This document shows, one piece after another, positions 23,140-34,803 of a DNA stretch of 64,000 bases (its first letter is position 1; each line of letters begins with the position of its first letter). The position numbers were made by a program, and so were the translations under genes. Source of the DNA: Pycnopodia helianthoides (Eukaryota; Echinodermata; Asteroidea; Forcipulatida; Asteriidae); the NCBI GenBank assembly GCA_032158295.1, contig JASTWB010000041.1, positions 1-64,000 on the forward strand, given 5' to 3'. Under the pieces are notes generated by a model that was not told the origin of the DNA, did no database searches, and saw nothing but the letters and a program-made list of their open reading frames with translations.

Positions 23140-24640
23140 CTAGTGTTAGGCCCACACCGAAATAGTCATAGCAAAGCAGTCATTACACATTGCAGAACAC
23201 AGGCCAGGGCTTGAATTTCAAGAAAATGTTTACTAGACTCAGAATGTTTGCAGGATCAACACTACAACAATAACAATACAACAAATATACATAAGTTTTT
23301 AGTCACGTTTTTTTTGTGTAAGATTTGTATAATATTTCAAGATATTTCATGATGCAGAGATCGTGTTTGTTATAATTATGGTTGTCCAGATACGACTTTT
23401 ATTGATGTAAAAAGTTGATTAAATTTTATGACGTCATCGATGACGTAAAAATTTATAACGCTACTTTACAATTTGTGCATTTATACGACCTTCCAAGCCT
23501 GGTGCAAGAACACTTTTATTGTAACTTGTTTTGTACGTAAGATGTGTAATAAGTTATTGAAGTTTGAACAAAATTGTAAAAGCTCATAATTGTTTTGTAT
23601 AACGTCATGATGACGTTACTTCACATTGTTTGTAGTAAACAACGCTGACTATCATCAAATCAAGTTTCAACTTGATCAAACACGTAGTTTTGTAGATACA
23701 TGACTTCAAAAAGTTCAAATTTCATATACCACGTGACCCGTGATGACATCATCAATCTACAACTTCGGGCATACGTAGTCTGCATAAAAGGAACTACATA
23801 CTAATTTTGAAATGGTTACTATTAACTTTACTACAGACATATTGTATTTTGAATTGTTTTAAGCCTACCGCTAGAGGGCGCTTTGGGGTTCTATGACGTC
23901 ACCAGTATTATATTTTTATACTTGACCCTTGCCAGACACTTACTCCATTAAAAGCAAGTCTAAACAAAATACGTTTCTAAATTAAAAAAAAACACTTCCG
24001 GTTACGATCGGAAGTAAGGGTCAAATGGGGTCAGAAAGATATAAAAAGTACCTCAAGAACTTTCAAATATAACTAGACACTAGGCGTTTGTGAACAAACG
24101 CTGAGCTGTTCCGATTTTGTTTGTCTTCGATTAAATGCTGCAGACCTTTATTGTGAGCCTGACTTTGACATAGAAGACAGTTGACCTTTTACAAGAGTTG
24201 AATTTAAACTTTAAATGTGCATAAAAACGGTTGACGCGGAAGTTAGGGTCAACTTAGGGTCACGATAACACTCGGCTAATTTTTATGCCCAATGAGTCTA
24301 TAACCGAAAAAAATATGAAAATCGTATACGTACATCTTGAGATATATTAGAACTTCTGGTTGACCCGGATTATAAGGTCAACCAAAGGCTAATCTCCAAT
24401 TCGCAACAAGTCTGTAAATGAAAACAGTTTGAAAGGGGGTGTACTTTTTGAAATTATGGTGCGAAAAAGATTGACTAATGAATTATTCATGTGACGATCG
24501 TGTAATTAATTAATTAAAAATTTTAATCGTATTGCTTGTAAAAACTAAGCAAAGTTTAAGCAAGGCTATGGTGAATACATAAAATCGAATATTTGATGGC
24601 TAATGGGAAATAATGAATCATTACACCATCATGCCTGACA
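23140..24640. other. Gene-free stretch, probably old repeat sequence
   Basis: No exon seen. Several TGACGTCA/GATGACGT-type motifs and phrases such as GGAAGTTAGGGTCAAC and GGGTCAACTTAGGGTC recur within the stretch, in the style of an old dispersed repeat. I cannot assign a family. Confidence 0.4.
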
Positions 24641-24648
24641 TCTCTTGT

Positions 24649-24970
24649 GGCGTGTCGTTGCCGAGTGGTTATTGCGTCGGACTCGAGCTCTGGTGGCTAA
24701 AAGTCATCGGGGTGTGGGTTCAAACTCCGGTCTTGACACTAGTGTCCTTGGGCATAATTGCTTCGTAAAAGTTGGTGAAGTAGTGCTTTGTACCAGCCAG
24801 GAATGACACCCAATCCTGAATCCTTATGGACTGTAAGGGGGTCCCCATGTTTCAGCTCCAGGAGTATGTGTTCATGGCCCCTGGAAAACAATTGATTCGT
24901 AGCCCACACCTTGAAGTGACCTTCAGGCTTTGTGTGTCTGGCGACTACTGTTGTAACAGACCAAAAAAAG
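24649..24970 (+). mobile_element. tRNA-derived SINE, copy 2 (different body)
   Basis: Begins GGCGTGTCGTTGCCGAGTGG and carries a B box GGTTCAAACTCC about 70 nt on, like the head of copy 1, but the body downstream (ACCAGCCAGGAATGACACCC and on) is different. The 3' end is uncertain and placed at the A-run near 24,965. Confidence 0.65.
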
Positions 24971-24979
24971 ATCACTAAC

Positions 24980-26182
24980 TATTATGGAAAGAAAAAATTG
25001 CAAATGTTGTTGAATTCGGTGCAGTGTAGTCCACAGAAGAGTTTTTTAAGTAAGCATTGAAAGCAAGTTCTGTTTTTCAGTACCGGGAAATGTCAATGGC
25101 ATTAACGTGGAATATTTCAACCGTGAAAACACCACGTTCACAAAGCCCGGGAGCCCAATTTTATAAAGACATTCTAATACTAAATGTAAGAATTCTTAAT
25201 ATTCTCTTATTTTGCAATCCCTTAATGTTCATCACACGATGGTATTGCCACGTCAAATTCGTCGCTTTCCGTGCAAATTACACAAAAACCAAGTTGCACG
25301 TCTCGCGTCCATCGATCGTGTACAATGCTTTTTGTACACAGATATCTAACCTACGTATGAATTACATGTACATGTGTTGCTCATGTTTCAAATCGAATGG
25401 GCTGTGCACAAAGCAATGGGTCCTGTAACCGGTTAGGAACCGAATATCAAAGAAATCTCCGACGCATTGCCGTGATTGTGAATAAACGTAGACTTGTGTA
25501 AGTCGGCGACAGGATTGACTCTTTGAATATTCTACAAAAAACGCAACTAAAGGGTTTACAAATGGGTCTAGGACTTCAAAACGAGTTTAGAATTGTACAA
25601 GTTTTTGAGAATAGAAACCTTATTAGACGCCGTACCAATTCCGTGAAAATTTGCCTGGGAATTCGGGTTTTTTCTACTGACAATGTTTTAATAAGTTTTT
25701 ATGTTTTTAAATTGACCATCAACAACATCTTTCTTGTTTTAAGAAAGATTTGTGTAGTCTAGGACATTTAATTTGAGCTTAATTGAAAAATTATGTTTCT
25801 GGAAGGCGGATTTGTTTTCACTTTATCCTGTGTGTTTGTACACAGATACAAAACGCGCAATAAATTACGTCATTGTGACGTCGTCCGTAATTTTATGCCG
25901 CGATGCACATCTACAGTATTCCAGAAGTCTAAAATCGAAACACAATTGACGATCGGACGTATACTTTTTGAGATATGGCGGTCTAAAGATTGGCTAATTA
26001 AATATTCATGCCATTATAACTAAGTAAATTAATTAATTAATCTAAGCTAATTACACTTGTCTATAACTTCAAAACCTAAGCTTTAATATGATATAGGATT
26101 TGACTCTTTTATACTAAGCCAAGTATGACTTTTGGCTTTAACAAAATGCCCTGGTTAAACCTATGGGCTTTTGAGATACAAA

Positions 26183-26227
<45 letters not shown>

Positions 26228-26690
26228 CAAATAAAAATTTTAACAAAAACAATAGCTGTTCCGACCACTACGTCGGAACAGCTAAAAATATCTTGTCTGA
26301 ACTGTACAAACGTGAAAAGGCCTAAATGGCTACAAACTACCCTAGATAAAGATCTTTGATGTTTGTAATCGAACGAGGCTGGCAATATTGGTCACAAACC
26401 TCCTGCTGAGACTGCTATTGTAACAACTGCAACGTGTACAAACCTACGCACTGTGTACAAAGTCAATGAGTTTATCCAACCACTGAATATGAAATGAGGT
26501 TTACAAAGTGAACTCATCTCCCAGGGAAATTGGCTTAAATGCTGAGTGTTTTTGGAAGGTATGAAAGTGGATGACCTCAAAGACTGAATTTGATTAACAT
26601 TCATTTGGAGAATAATTAAACATTTAACAAAAACCTACGATAAAAGGTAGCAGAGGAAACTCATTACAAACTAAGTCTTGAAAACGGCAA
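24980..26690. other. Gene-free stretch with AAT microsatellite and hairpin
   Basis: No exon recognised. An AAT-type microsatellite occupies about 26,186-26,223. A perfect hairpin (12-bp arms AGCTGTTCCGAC, 6-nt loop) lies at 26,254-26,283. The sequence at 25,060-26,110 resembles 23.4-24.6 kb in style, and the microsatellite could mark the 3' end of an old retroposon. Confidence 0.5.
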
Positions 26691-26795
26691 CTAACGCTGT
26701 ATTAGTTGCCCATTTCATTGTTCAACTCACAGCTCACTGAGTTTGTAAATAGGGTTTGTGCTCGGCAACGCAACATTTTAAGCCTTGGTGAGAAA

Positions 26796-27131
26796 ATGGT
26801 CGTCTTAAATTGTTTGGTGTTCCTCTTACTTCAGAATTGTCTTGAAGTTTCAGCGTCTTATAGTGTTAGTGGTCTTTACCGAGGGGTCTGGTACCAGCCG
26901 GTAGAGCACTACGCCCTACTAGGCCAGTCCTTCATGAATAAATCGGGCATCTCTGCCGTCAGGTGTTCAGTTCGGTGTCTCAGCCATCATGGATGTTTCT
27001 CTTTCAACTACGATCACATCAATCAAGTCTGTCAGATGAACAACGCAACTGCTGAGCACTTATGTGACAATATTCAAGGAATGGAATACTTGTCCTATTA
27101 TGACGCAACTGCAAAACCAATGACTTGCCAG
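26796..27131 (+). CDS. Gene C exon 1: signal peptide and PAN/apple-like domain
   Basis: ATG 26,796 begins a hydrophobic leader (MVVLNCLVFLLLQN). This start matches gene D and is preferred over the upstream in-frame start at 26,706, which precedes the leader by 30 non-conserved residues. The rest is a PAN/apple-like domain: GQSFMNKSGISAVRCSVRCL, CFSFNYDHINQVCQMNN, then YLSYYDATAKP and a final TCQ. PAN domains bind proteins or sugars. There are sequons at NKS and NAT. Donor GTAAGT follows at 27,132. It is about 90 percent identical to gene D exon 1 by eye. Confidence 0.88.
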
Positions 27132-27417
27132 GTAAGTTTATTCAACATCTGAAATCAAAATTGTTTCTAAGTAGTATCATTCACTATTGTTTAAATGGGA
27201 ATTGATACACATAATATCGAACACATCATTTGCATTTGTCCGATGCCGTGTTCGTCCGTTTTACCCCAGTTTTTGAACGAATCAACTACAACAATACACA
27301 ATTTGTCTTTGTTTAAAAGGGAATTATTGCAGTATTTTGTTGTCAAACTTCGAGTGAAAAGTGTAGCATTGTTATTGCCATAAAGGTGATTTGTTAAAAT
27401 TGTATTTTTTTTCACAG

Positions 27418-27487
27418 CTATCTTTCAGAACAACATTGTTTTCTAGCAACGAAAACTGCACTACTTTGAAGATCTGCAGTAATCCCG
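27418..27487 (+). CDS. Gene C exon 2: linker
   Basis: The acceptor is the T-rich tract ending TTCACAG at 27,417. The exon encodes a 23-residue linker with NENCTTLKICSNP and ends with one base before donor GTAAGT at 27,488. The gene D exon starts at the next downstream acceptor (TTCAG) and is 12 nt shorter. In gene C that downstream acceptor would give a stop, because an extra base shifts the frame, so gene C needs the upstream site. The discoidin exon expected next on this strand is absent. Confidence 0.65.
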
Positions 27488-27860
27488 GTAAGTCTTGTTT
27501 GAATGAAATCATTCTCTTCTTAGATACAAATACAGCATTTATTGTTTATTAGTATATTATAACTCAGCCATTTCTGACCATTTGGTGCAATCTCCGGCTT
27601 TCTGCTCCCCCTTGCGAGTTTGTGTCTTTACCGAGCTCGGAAGTTATTACCACTTGATGCTACTCTCTTCCTGTATAGACAACTATACGTTTCTCAGCGA
27701 GTACTTTTGGAGAGCTTCTTTATCTTGATTAGATGGAGTGCAAAAGTGTCTCGATTATCTTGATGGGGAAGAGCTTGAATCATCATTACAACCTCTTTCC
27801 CACCGTAGGTCTGTAGCCAGCCTTTGTCATTTCTGGTAAATGTATCAGCATTGTGTCCGA

Positions 27861-28460
27861 CTTGGTTCCTCCTATCAGGGCTTGGTTCCTCCTATCAGGG
27901 CTTGGTTCCTCTTATCAGGGCTTGGTTCCTCCTATCAGGGCTTGGTTCCTCTTATCAGGGCTTGGTTCCTCCTATCAGGGCTTTGTTCCTCCTATCAGGG
28001 CTTGGTTCCTCCTATCATGCATTGGTTCCTCCTATCAGGGCTTGGTTCCTCCTATCAGGGCTTGATTCCTCCTATCAGGGCTTGATTCCTCCTATCGGGG
28101 CTTGGTTCCTCCTATCAGGGCTTGGTTCCTCCTATCAGGGCTTGTTTCCTCCTATCAGGGCTGGATTCCTCCTATCAGGGCTTGGTTCCTCCTATCAGGG
28201 CTTGGTTCCTCCTATCATGGCTTGGTTCCTCCTATCAGGGCTTGGTTCCTCATATCAGGGCTTGGTTCCTCCTATCAGGGCTTGGTTCCTTCTATTAGGG
28301 CTTGGTTCCTCCTATCAGGGCTTGGTTCCTCCTATCAGTGCTTGGTTCCTCCTATCAGGTCTTGGTTCCTCCTTTCAGGGCTTGGTTCCTCCTATCAGGG
28401 CTTGGTTCCTCCTACCAGGGCTTGGTTTCTCATATCAGGGCTTGGTTCCTCCTATCAGGG
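27861..28460. repeat. Minisatellite, 30 units of 20 bp
   Basis: Exactly 30 contiguous units of cttggttcctcctatcaggg with scattered single-base variants. The 20-bp period gives an open reading in all three + frames, with a 20-residue super-period, so the 274-codon ORF over it is an artefact. It lies in what would be the intron after gene C exon 2. Gene D has a single related unit in the same place (about 35,116-35,140, between GTGTCC and GTGAAACC). Confidence 0.95.
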
Positions 28461-28469
28461 CGTTTAAGC

Positions 28470-29330
28470 GTGAAACCGGGCTTTCTGGTTCTTCACACCC
28501 ATCCATAAACTCTCGCTTTGCTAAGATGCAGAACAACGAGGCAGCCTACTTACTGCATCTCTTTGGAAGTCCAACGTACAATCTCTGCTGTTTCAAGCAT
28601 GGAATATCAATTACTACTTTCAGCTTCCTTAAAATAGTTTTACATTGAACTTTTGGGGAGGGAACATTTAGACTATTGTTCAAAAAGACAAAAACATTCA
28701 CTAAAAATCGTTTAAAACGTTTAACCCAGGCTCAAACAACTGGTTGCCCTGGTACCAGGTGGTCCCCGAATATAATGGGAACATTAAATAGTTCAAAACT
28801 GGGCAGCTCGCCTGGTAGTCTGTGCTAAAAAGTCTGATCATGTGACATAAATCCTGCAAATCCTGCATTGGCTACCTGCAGGATCAAGAGCTTAGTAAAT
28901 TGTGTTCCGTTGCCTGAATGCCTTAAACTCTCCAACATAATTAGATCAAAGACAAGCTGTCCATCAAAGAACCTGCTCAAAGCTTGCGTTCTCTGCTCAC
29001 AAACTTTAATTCCGTCCTTCGCATTCCAAGGGTCAAACGTAGTTGGGGCAATCGTGCCTTTTCTATCGCTGTATGAACCTAGGATGTGGACAAATCTTAC
29101 TGGGAAAATCAGACAAGCTCTCTCGGTAGCATCTTCAAACCTTCAGTAGACATTCAATCTGATTTGAATCAACTTGAGTTGGACCATTCAATTATATGTG
29201 ATTTGAAAAGTTAGTTCGACTTATGCCCACATAATTATTTTGGCGTTGCAAGTTAACTTTGTATAGCGCCCTAAGTTAAAGCTAAGCAGCTAAACAAAGG
29301 AACGATGCAAATCTTTACCCTTTTTGGTCA
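28470..29330. repeat. Gene C downstream sequence, direct duplicate of 35.1-36.1 kb
   Basis: Non-coding. It aligns with the gene D intron: for example AGTCTGATCA-GTGACA-TAAA-CCTG at 28,831 and 35,720, and TGGGAAAA-CA-ACAAGC at 29,100 and 35,967. This shows that gene C and gene D share their intron 2 as well as their exons. Confidence 0.6.
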
Positions 29331-30571
29331 ATCGAAAAGTCACGCCTCCACAGTGACTACTAATATCATTAGGCCCTACATTGAATGACATTACTTTATA
29401 TATAAAAGCTTACCATTATATCAAATGCATGGCGGTGTGGCAGGATATTCTGTACCCCGGAGATTATATCCCAATACGGCGAAATGTCTAGAAATCTTGT
29501 TTTGATAGCGCCCTCTTTGAATCAACTTCCTTCAACCCATGTTATTTTATCGTATGGGGGACATACATGCCGGTGGGCAAAATCCCATACGACACCGTCC
29601 TATTCCAATCCTTCAGATGAAATCGTAAGCTTGAAACATCGTCAAAGTTGATAACACAGCATTTGAAGACCCCCTGGGAATCACTATGGCTATTTCGATT
29701 GCTGAAATTGAAATAAGTCCCTTATGTAAAATCATGATAGGACATCGTTGAAAACTAGATGAATGGTACACTTAATGTTTTCCCGGTCATTTTAGGCAAA
29801 TAAACGGCCAATTTTAAATTTTATAAATATTGATTTTCGTCTTATGGGTAGGGAAAGAATTTCCTTGGGATCAGAATTTTCTGCCAAATCGGAAACCAAT
29901 TTCCTACAAAAGCAACGACATTACCATTTAGCTCAAACTAAATCAATTGAGTTCAAAATTAAAGAGTTTGTCTCTTAGTTGGCTACTGCATTTGCTTTTA
30001 AATCAAACATTATACTTGCAAACTATAATAAAAAAAATCTACATCAATTTAACTCACTGAGTGGTCGTCCTTCGTCACTACTTCAAGATGTTCAAGAGCA
30101 GGTCAAGCCTTAGAGTAAAAACCAAAAGCATTAATCCAAAGCTATAAAGTTTGCTCAAAATTCAATGTGCCAACTTTGGAATTAGCGCAATCAAATAACC
30201 CTGGTATAAAATGTGCACATTATTCTAAACAAAAAATTCAGATCTGGTTGAAATTAGTTAATCGTATAATAAGCAAACATGGTGAGATTTTAAAAGGTTG
30301 GTTTGTTCTTTGAAACCTAGATTTGCGAAAAATTTGCTTTTTCAAAAACATACTTTTAAATAGCGAATAAAATCCTCCATCCTCCGCTGTATTTGAAGGA
30401 GAACACCAAATTTAAGATGGTTTAAACTTAGTTTACGATATAAATGAGGTTGAGTCTGAAGATAGGGTTTGATTGCAATACATCACGCGATTCAATCTGA
30501 TTTAATGCGAGATAATGTTATGTTTCCCATTCTGCTGTAAAGTTGACGGTTTGTCTTTTACTGCACGTAAC

Positions 30572-30715
30572 TTATTTACAGCCAAGCAGCCCGAAACCCA
30601 GAGCGACGTTACTACCATGCCACTCAACGGGCACGATGCGAATCTTGACCGCCAAGACGGGCTTGAAGAAGCGTCTCTTCACGATGCTTTTTCTGTCGGT
30701 GTTGCCATTGAATAT
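30572..30715 (-). CDS. Discoidin (F5/8 type C) last exon, inverted copy
   Basis: Acceptor CCAAG, then IFNGNTDRKSIVKRRFFKPV, LAVKIRIVPVEWHG and a terminal LLGCK before TAA at 30,574-30,572. The terminal Cys normally closes the disulfide of the discoidin domain. It is one codon longer than gene D exon 4 and has no disabling change. Confidence 0.85.
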   Translation of the reverse strand: MFNGNTDRKSIVKRRFFKPVLAVKIRIVPVEWHGSNVALGFGLLGCK

Positions 30716-30817
30716 CTTGGAGGGATGATAAAAAGCATATTGTTAATTGCATTAAGAGGGGTTTTATCGTCTGGAGGAAAAATGATATGAACATAAATTA
30801 AGGCTTTATCATCATAC

Positions 30818-31143
30818 CTGAGTTTGACCAAATTGGTTTTTCACTTCAAGAAGACAAGCCGGTGAGGGCGGTTCAAACTGCACTTTGTACTTAGTCACCC
30901 ACTGGAGATTTCCACCATTACGCCCTTGTGTGAGTACCTCAGTGACGTAGGTCGGGTTGCCCAAATCCACCTGTATCCACTGGTTGGTAACCACACTAGG
31001 AATCCATGCTCCTATGATACTATCATAAAGCGGTATCTTGTTGAGACGGCCACCAGCTGGAGTTGACTTTATACTTTTGTTCAAGTTACTTGATGCGAAG
31101 AGACTCTCGTCGGGGATCGACCAATCTTCAAGACCGAGTTTCT
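30818..31143 (-). CDS. Discoidin (F5/8 type C) first exon, inverted copy
   Basis: The exon runs from acceptor TTTCCAG to a donor GTATGA, 326 nt as in gene D. It encodes KLGLEDWSIPDESL, STPAGGRLNKIP, GAWIPSVVTNQWIQVDLGNP and VTKYKVQFEPP, the core of a discoidin domain. A Gly-to-Trp change (EDGS to EDWS) differs from gene D and from the usual family pattern. There is no PAN exon upstream on the minus strand within 3 kb, so this pair is either an orphan or part of a gene disrupted by inversion. Confidence 0.85.
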
Positions 31144-31215
31144 CTGGAAATGTGGGATAAGGAAACTAAATATCGTTTCTACACTGTCCAGATCATTGCC
31201 CAGATATTTCACAAG

Positions 31216-34200
31216 TTAAAACTCTTTAATATCATAAAAAAAAAAACTGCATACATGTTAACACATTATTTTGTTTCTTAGAGCCCGAGTCTTTTTTTCT
31301 GATGCAATTGCAGTATTTACTACAAAGGCTTATTGGCTTCAATCGTGACCATTATATTGACAAGTTTTGGTTAAATATTGTGAACTCTTTGTTTTTACAG
31401 TATTCACAGTTTAAAACCATTTGGTTTAGGTAGAAATGGTATTATAGAAAAACAAACTTTTTTTGTTTTCCTTTTTTGTTTTTTCTTTTCTTTTTTCAAA
31501 CTAATCCACTTCCCACTTTTGAGTGAAAACAGCGGGAAACAGTTTATATTTTGTTCAGGGATTGTGTGCCGTTCTTATCAGACTGAGTTGATTTCCGGCT
31601 AATGTGAGGTTTGGAATCTCTAGACATTTCTTCTGTGTTTTTAAAATTTATTTGAACCCATCTGTACTTTACCCTAGTTGAGGTGTGGGATATGAGTGGC
31701 ATCATATATTTTAAAGGGGTAGAGAAATGGTGAAAAACTTGAAAATTCAGTTTTTGTGACATCATTAAAAACAAGGTGTTCTTCGTATTGCTAATTCATG
31801 AGTTGAGTTTGAATCTGCATGACCTCATGGTTCATGTCTAATGATTCAAAATACAATGTGTAAAATGCAGCTGTAGCTTGTTACAAAATAATGTATTTGC
31901 AATTTTAGTCGCATTAAAGGGTTAATCTGAAAAATAAAGTAAAACAAAAGCTCGACGAATTGAAAACAAAATAAATCTACAATCTACATGAACTTTAATT
32001 TTACAGATTGGGCGTTTCCGCATAAACCTAGGAGAATTGACAATTGCATTATACCAACAATTTAAACGTCCAAGGTTGAAGGAATCTGAGTATGCCATCG
32101 GCTAAGCATTTTATGGAAAAATCACACCAACGTTTAAAGAAAACAACGACGTTTTTTTCAGTTTTAGACGTAGAGGGAAAACCCTATAGGGAAACCTCAC
32201 GTATTTATGTAGGAACTGAAAATCCAATCATGCAAGAATCTGGTCCGGAAATCAAGCCGGAGTCCATAGAGGTGAAAGGCAGGTAAGAAACCAACGAGTG
32301 AACCTGACCGACTTGTTCAATTCGAACTTCAAATAATTCGTTTTCCAAGACGATGTCAGTAATTAGGAACTTGTTTTCGTTTTTATTTATTAATTTTTTA
32401 TACAAATAATTAGCGATTTTAACCAGAAAAAAAAGAATGACATGCTGCTTTAAAAACGCAAAAAGGCCAAACCATAATTTCTGTTGGAACTAACACAAAC
32501 AAAATGACATGTTTCTTGTCTATTTAATGTATCCTTTTCAAACAAAACAAAGACAAAAACAACAACAAAATAATAGAAAAACAATCCTGGTTTTCTGAGA
32601 TGAGCATGACTTGTTGTAGATCAATGCTGTGATTAGTTTCTTTATTTGTTTTATTCCTTGTATTGTGTCTTTTGGGTTATACTGCATTTAGAACTGACCC
32701 TTCTTTTCTAGTGCTATGCATAGATGTTTTGCACAGTAACTAAATATACATTATATACATGTTTGTTTCTTTCTACTTGATCATGGTTAAATAATAACCA
32801 AGCGAAACATTATCATCACCATGGTGATAAAAATACCTGCACCGTAAACAGGAAGACAAACCTGCAAAAAAAAATCAATCGGGGCGTTCAGTTAGAAGAT
32901 TTGAAAACCTTGGAATGAGTCTCGACAGAATCGTTAAAAAATATTTAAAATAGTGCATGGACACGAGGATAACTGTTTCAAACTGTTCTTGTTAACGTGA
33001 GAGACTAAAATTTGCCATACACTAATGTTGACCTTTAAAATGATTGGGTAAGGAGTTTTGTGTTATTTAAAGGGAGCCTTAAAATGGACACATCAACATT
33101 TTACTGATGCTAAACAAACTTTAAATATTTGTTTTAAATATGGATGCAATAAACAAAGGTAAATCTTTAACACATTATCAGATAGTTCTGTTTTCTGTTC
33201 GTGGGTCACAGTTGTTGTTTTATTATTCAGAGGGAAATGAGAAACCATTAGTTGTGACAATCAAGGCAAAGGAGCGCATTCATTGTTTTTTTTATGGACA
33301 GAGTGAGTACAAAGTTTCAATACAGAACCACTTCAGCAAAAGCATAAAATATTCGACTTCAACTCTCCCGTCGCTCATAGCAGGTGCCAACTTTTACTGT
33401 TAAGTTAAACAATTAAAACGGAAAAAAACTAATTATTTGCATAACTGCTTTTATAAAAAAAAAATATTTAAAAAACTGCTTCCTAAAAGAAATATTTTGG
33501 TAGTCTTATGTTCAACACATGTATCAGTTTATGGCTCTGTGGGCATTTTAATTGCTAGCCTCTTTTCAACATCATGATGGTCTCTGTGAGCAAGTCTAAT
33601 TGGCAGCCTTAATTTTAACACAGGTATCAGTATATATATAGAGGCTGACAAATAAAATGAGGACTTTCTTATGCACTGTGGGCCGGTAATTTTTAAAACA
33701 CGTTTCATCCTATGCTATGTTGACCAGTCTCTTTGGCAGCCTCGTTTTTGACACACGTATCAGTCTATATGCTCTGTGGCCCAGTCTATTTGACAGCCTC
33801 GTTTTCAACACACGTACGAGAAACAACATGTTATTTTCAATGTTGGCGGCGCGTTGTAATACCCTCCTCCGCACCATTGGTGAGACACGAAGCGACAGAC
33901 ATTTGCAGTCCTTAAAATAACATATAATGTTGACATAAATTTTATATTCATTCTTTTTAGAACCCGAACATTTTACGTTTTCTACATAAAGTGCTTTTTC
34001 AAGTTGACTCAAAGTAAGCCGTCTGTATGTTATCAACGTATTATGCTCCATTATTCGTCAATGTGCTGAGCATTTAAATTACCCACATCCAATAAAACAA
34101 AAGCCAACCCACTGAACAAAACTATAGATAATGTTTCATACACTAGCAAACAAAATGTATACATGTACTTAAGACCGAATATTTCAAATAAATAAACATG

Positions 34201-34350
34201 TCAATAATAAATAAAAAAAAATAAAAAAAAAATCTTTCCCGTAAACCCGTTGAGAATAAATTATGAAAGCAATTTCAATAGGGTCATTGGTTTCTGTACA
34301 CGAAGTATGATAATTATTCACCATGGCAACGAACTATGTTGTGGTGGTAA
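31216..34350. other. Gene-free stretch between the inverted discoidin exons and gene D
   Basis: No exon recognised. Poly-T and CT-rich runs occur near 31,455-31,500. The short frames at 32,092-32,286 and 33,140-33,403 show no domain. A degenerate tandem repeat of about 60 bp sits at 33,505-33,820. Confidence 0.5.
33505..33820. repeat. Degenerate tandem repeat of about 60 bp
   Basis: Four to five diverged units share GGCAGCCTCGTTTT, ACACACGTATCAGTCTATAT and CTCTGTGGCCCAGTCTATTTG-like segments. The last two units are the best conserved. Confidence 0.65.
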
Positions 34351-34467
34351 CACAATTTGTTGTGGTGTAATTTAGTCGACACTTTCCATTTTCAACTCAC
34401 AGTTTACCGAGTGGGAGTAGATAACGTTTGTGTTCGGCAACTCATCATTTTAAGCCAAAGTGAACAA

Positions 34468-34803
34468 ATGGCCGTCTTGAGTAGTTTGATTTTTCTTTCG
34501 CTTAAGATGTTTCTTGGTGTTTCATCTTCTTATAGTGTTAGTGGTCTTTACCAAGGGGTATGGTACCAGCCGGTAGAGCACTACGCCCTACTAGGCCAGT
34601 CCTTCATGAATATCTCGGGGATCTCTGCCGTCAGATGTTCAGTTCGGTGTCTCAGCCATCATGGATGTTTCTCTTTCAACTACAATCACATCAATCAAGT
34701 CTGTCAGATGAACAACGCAACTGCTGAGCACGTATGTGACAACTTTCAAGGAATAAACTATGTTTCCTATTATGACGCAACGGCAAAACCAAAGACTTGC
34801 CAG
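34468..34803 (+). CDS. Gene D exon 1: signal peptide and PAN/apple-like domain
   Basis: ATG 34,468 opens MAVLSSLIFLSLKMFLGVSS, a signal peptide. The PAN-like part reads GVWYQPVEHYALLGQSFMNI and RCSVRCLSHHGCFSFNY, ending KPKTCQ before donor GTAGGT at 34,804. It is the same length (336 nt) as gene C exon 1. Sequons are at NIS and NAT. Confidence 0.9.

Larger units (their letters stand above)
29690..31215 (-). repeat. Left arm of inverted duplication, discoidin part
   Basis: The reverse complement matches 36,550-38,195, covering both discoidin exons and their 3' flank. Landmarks are ACTCACTGAG-GGTCGTCCT near 30,054 and its complement near 37,680, and the block ending TTTCAGCAATCGAAA at its left edge (complement near 38,176-38,190). 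The next part of the right arm, from 38,240, is matched by 2,430 downwards, 27 kb away. Confidence 0.8.

Noticed and set aside
24649..24740. A tRNA-Ser gene
   Set aside because: A and B boxes are present but the acceptor stem does not close and the sequence continues into a SINE body; the similar head at 23,134 behaves the same way.
26161..26385. ORF with poly-Tyr or poly-Ile tract
   Set aside because: It translates the AAT microsatellite; no conserved flanking protein.
27824..28648. 274-codon ORF with WFLLSGLGSSYQGLVPPIRA repeats
   Set aside because: It is the translation of a 20-bp minisatellite that lacks stops in every + frame. Shorter versions appear in all frames and the gene D paralog has only one unit, so it is not a protein gene.
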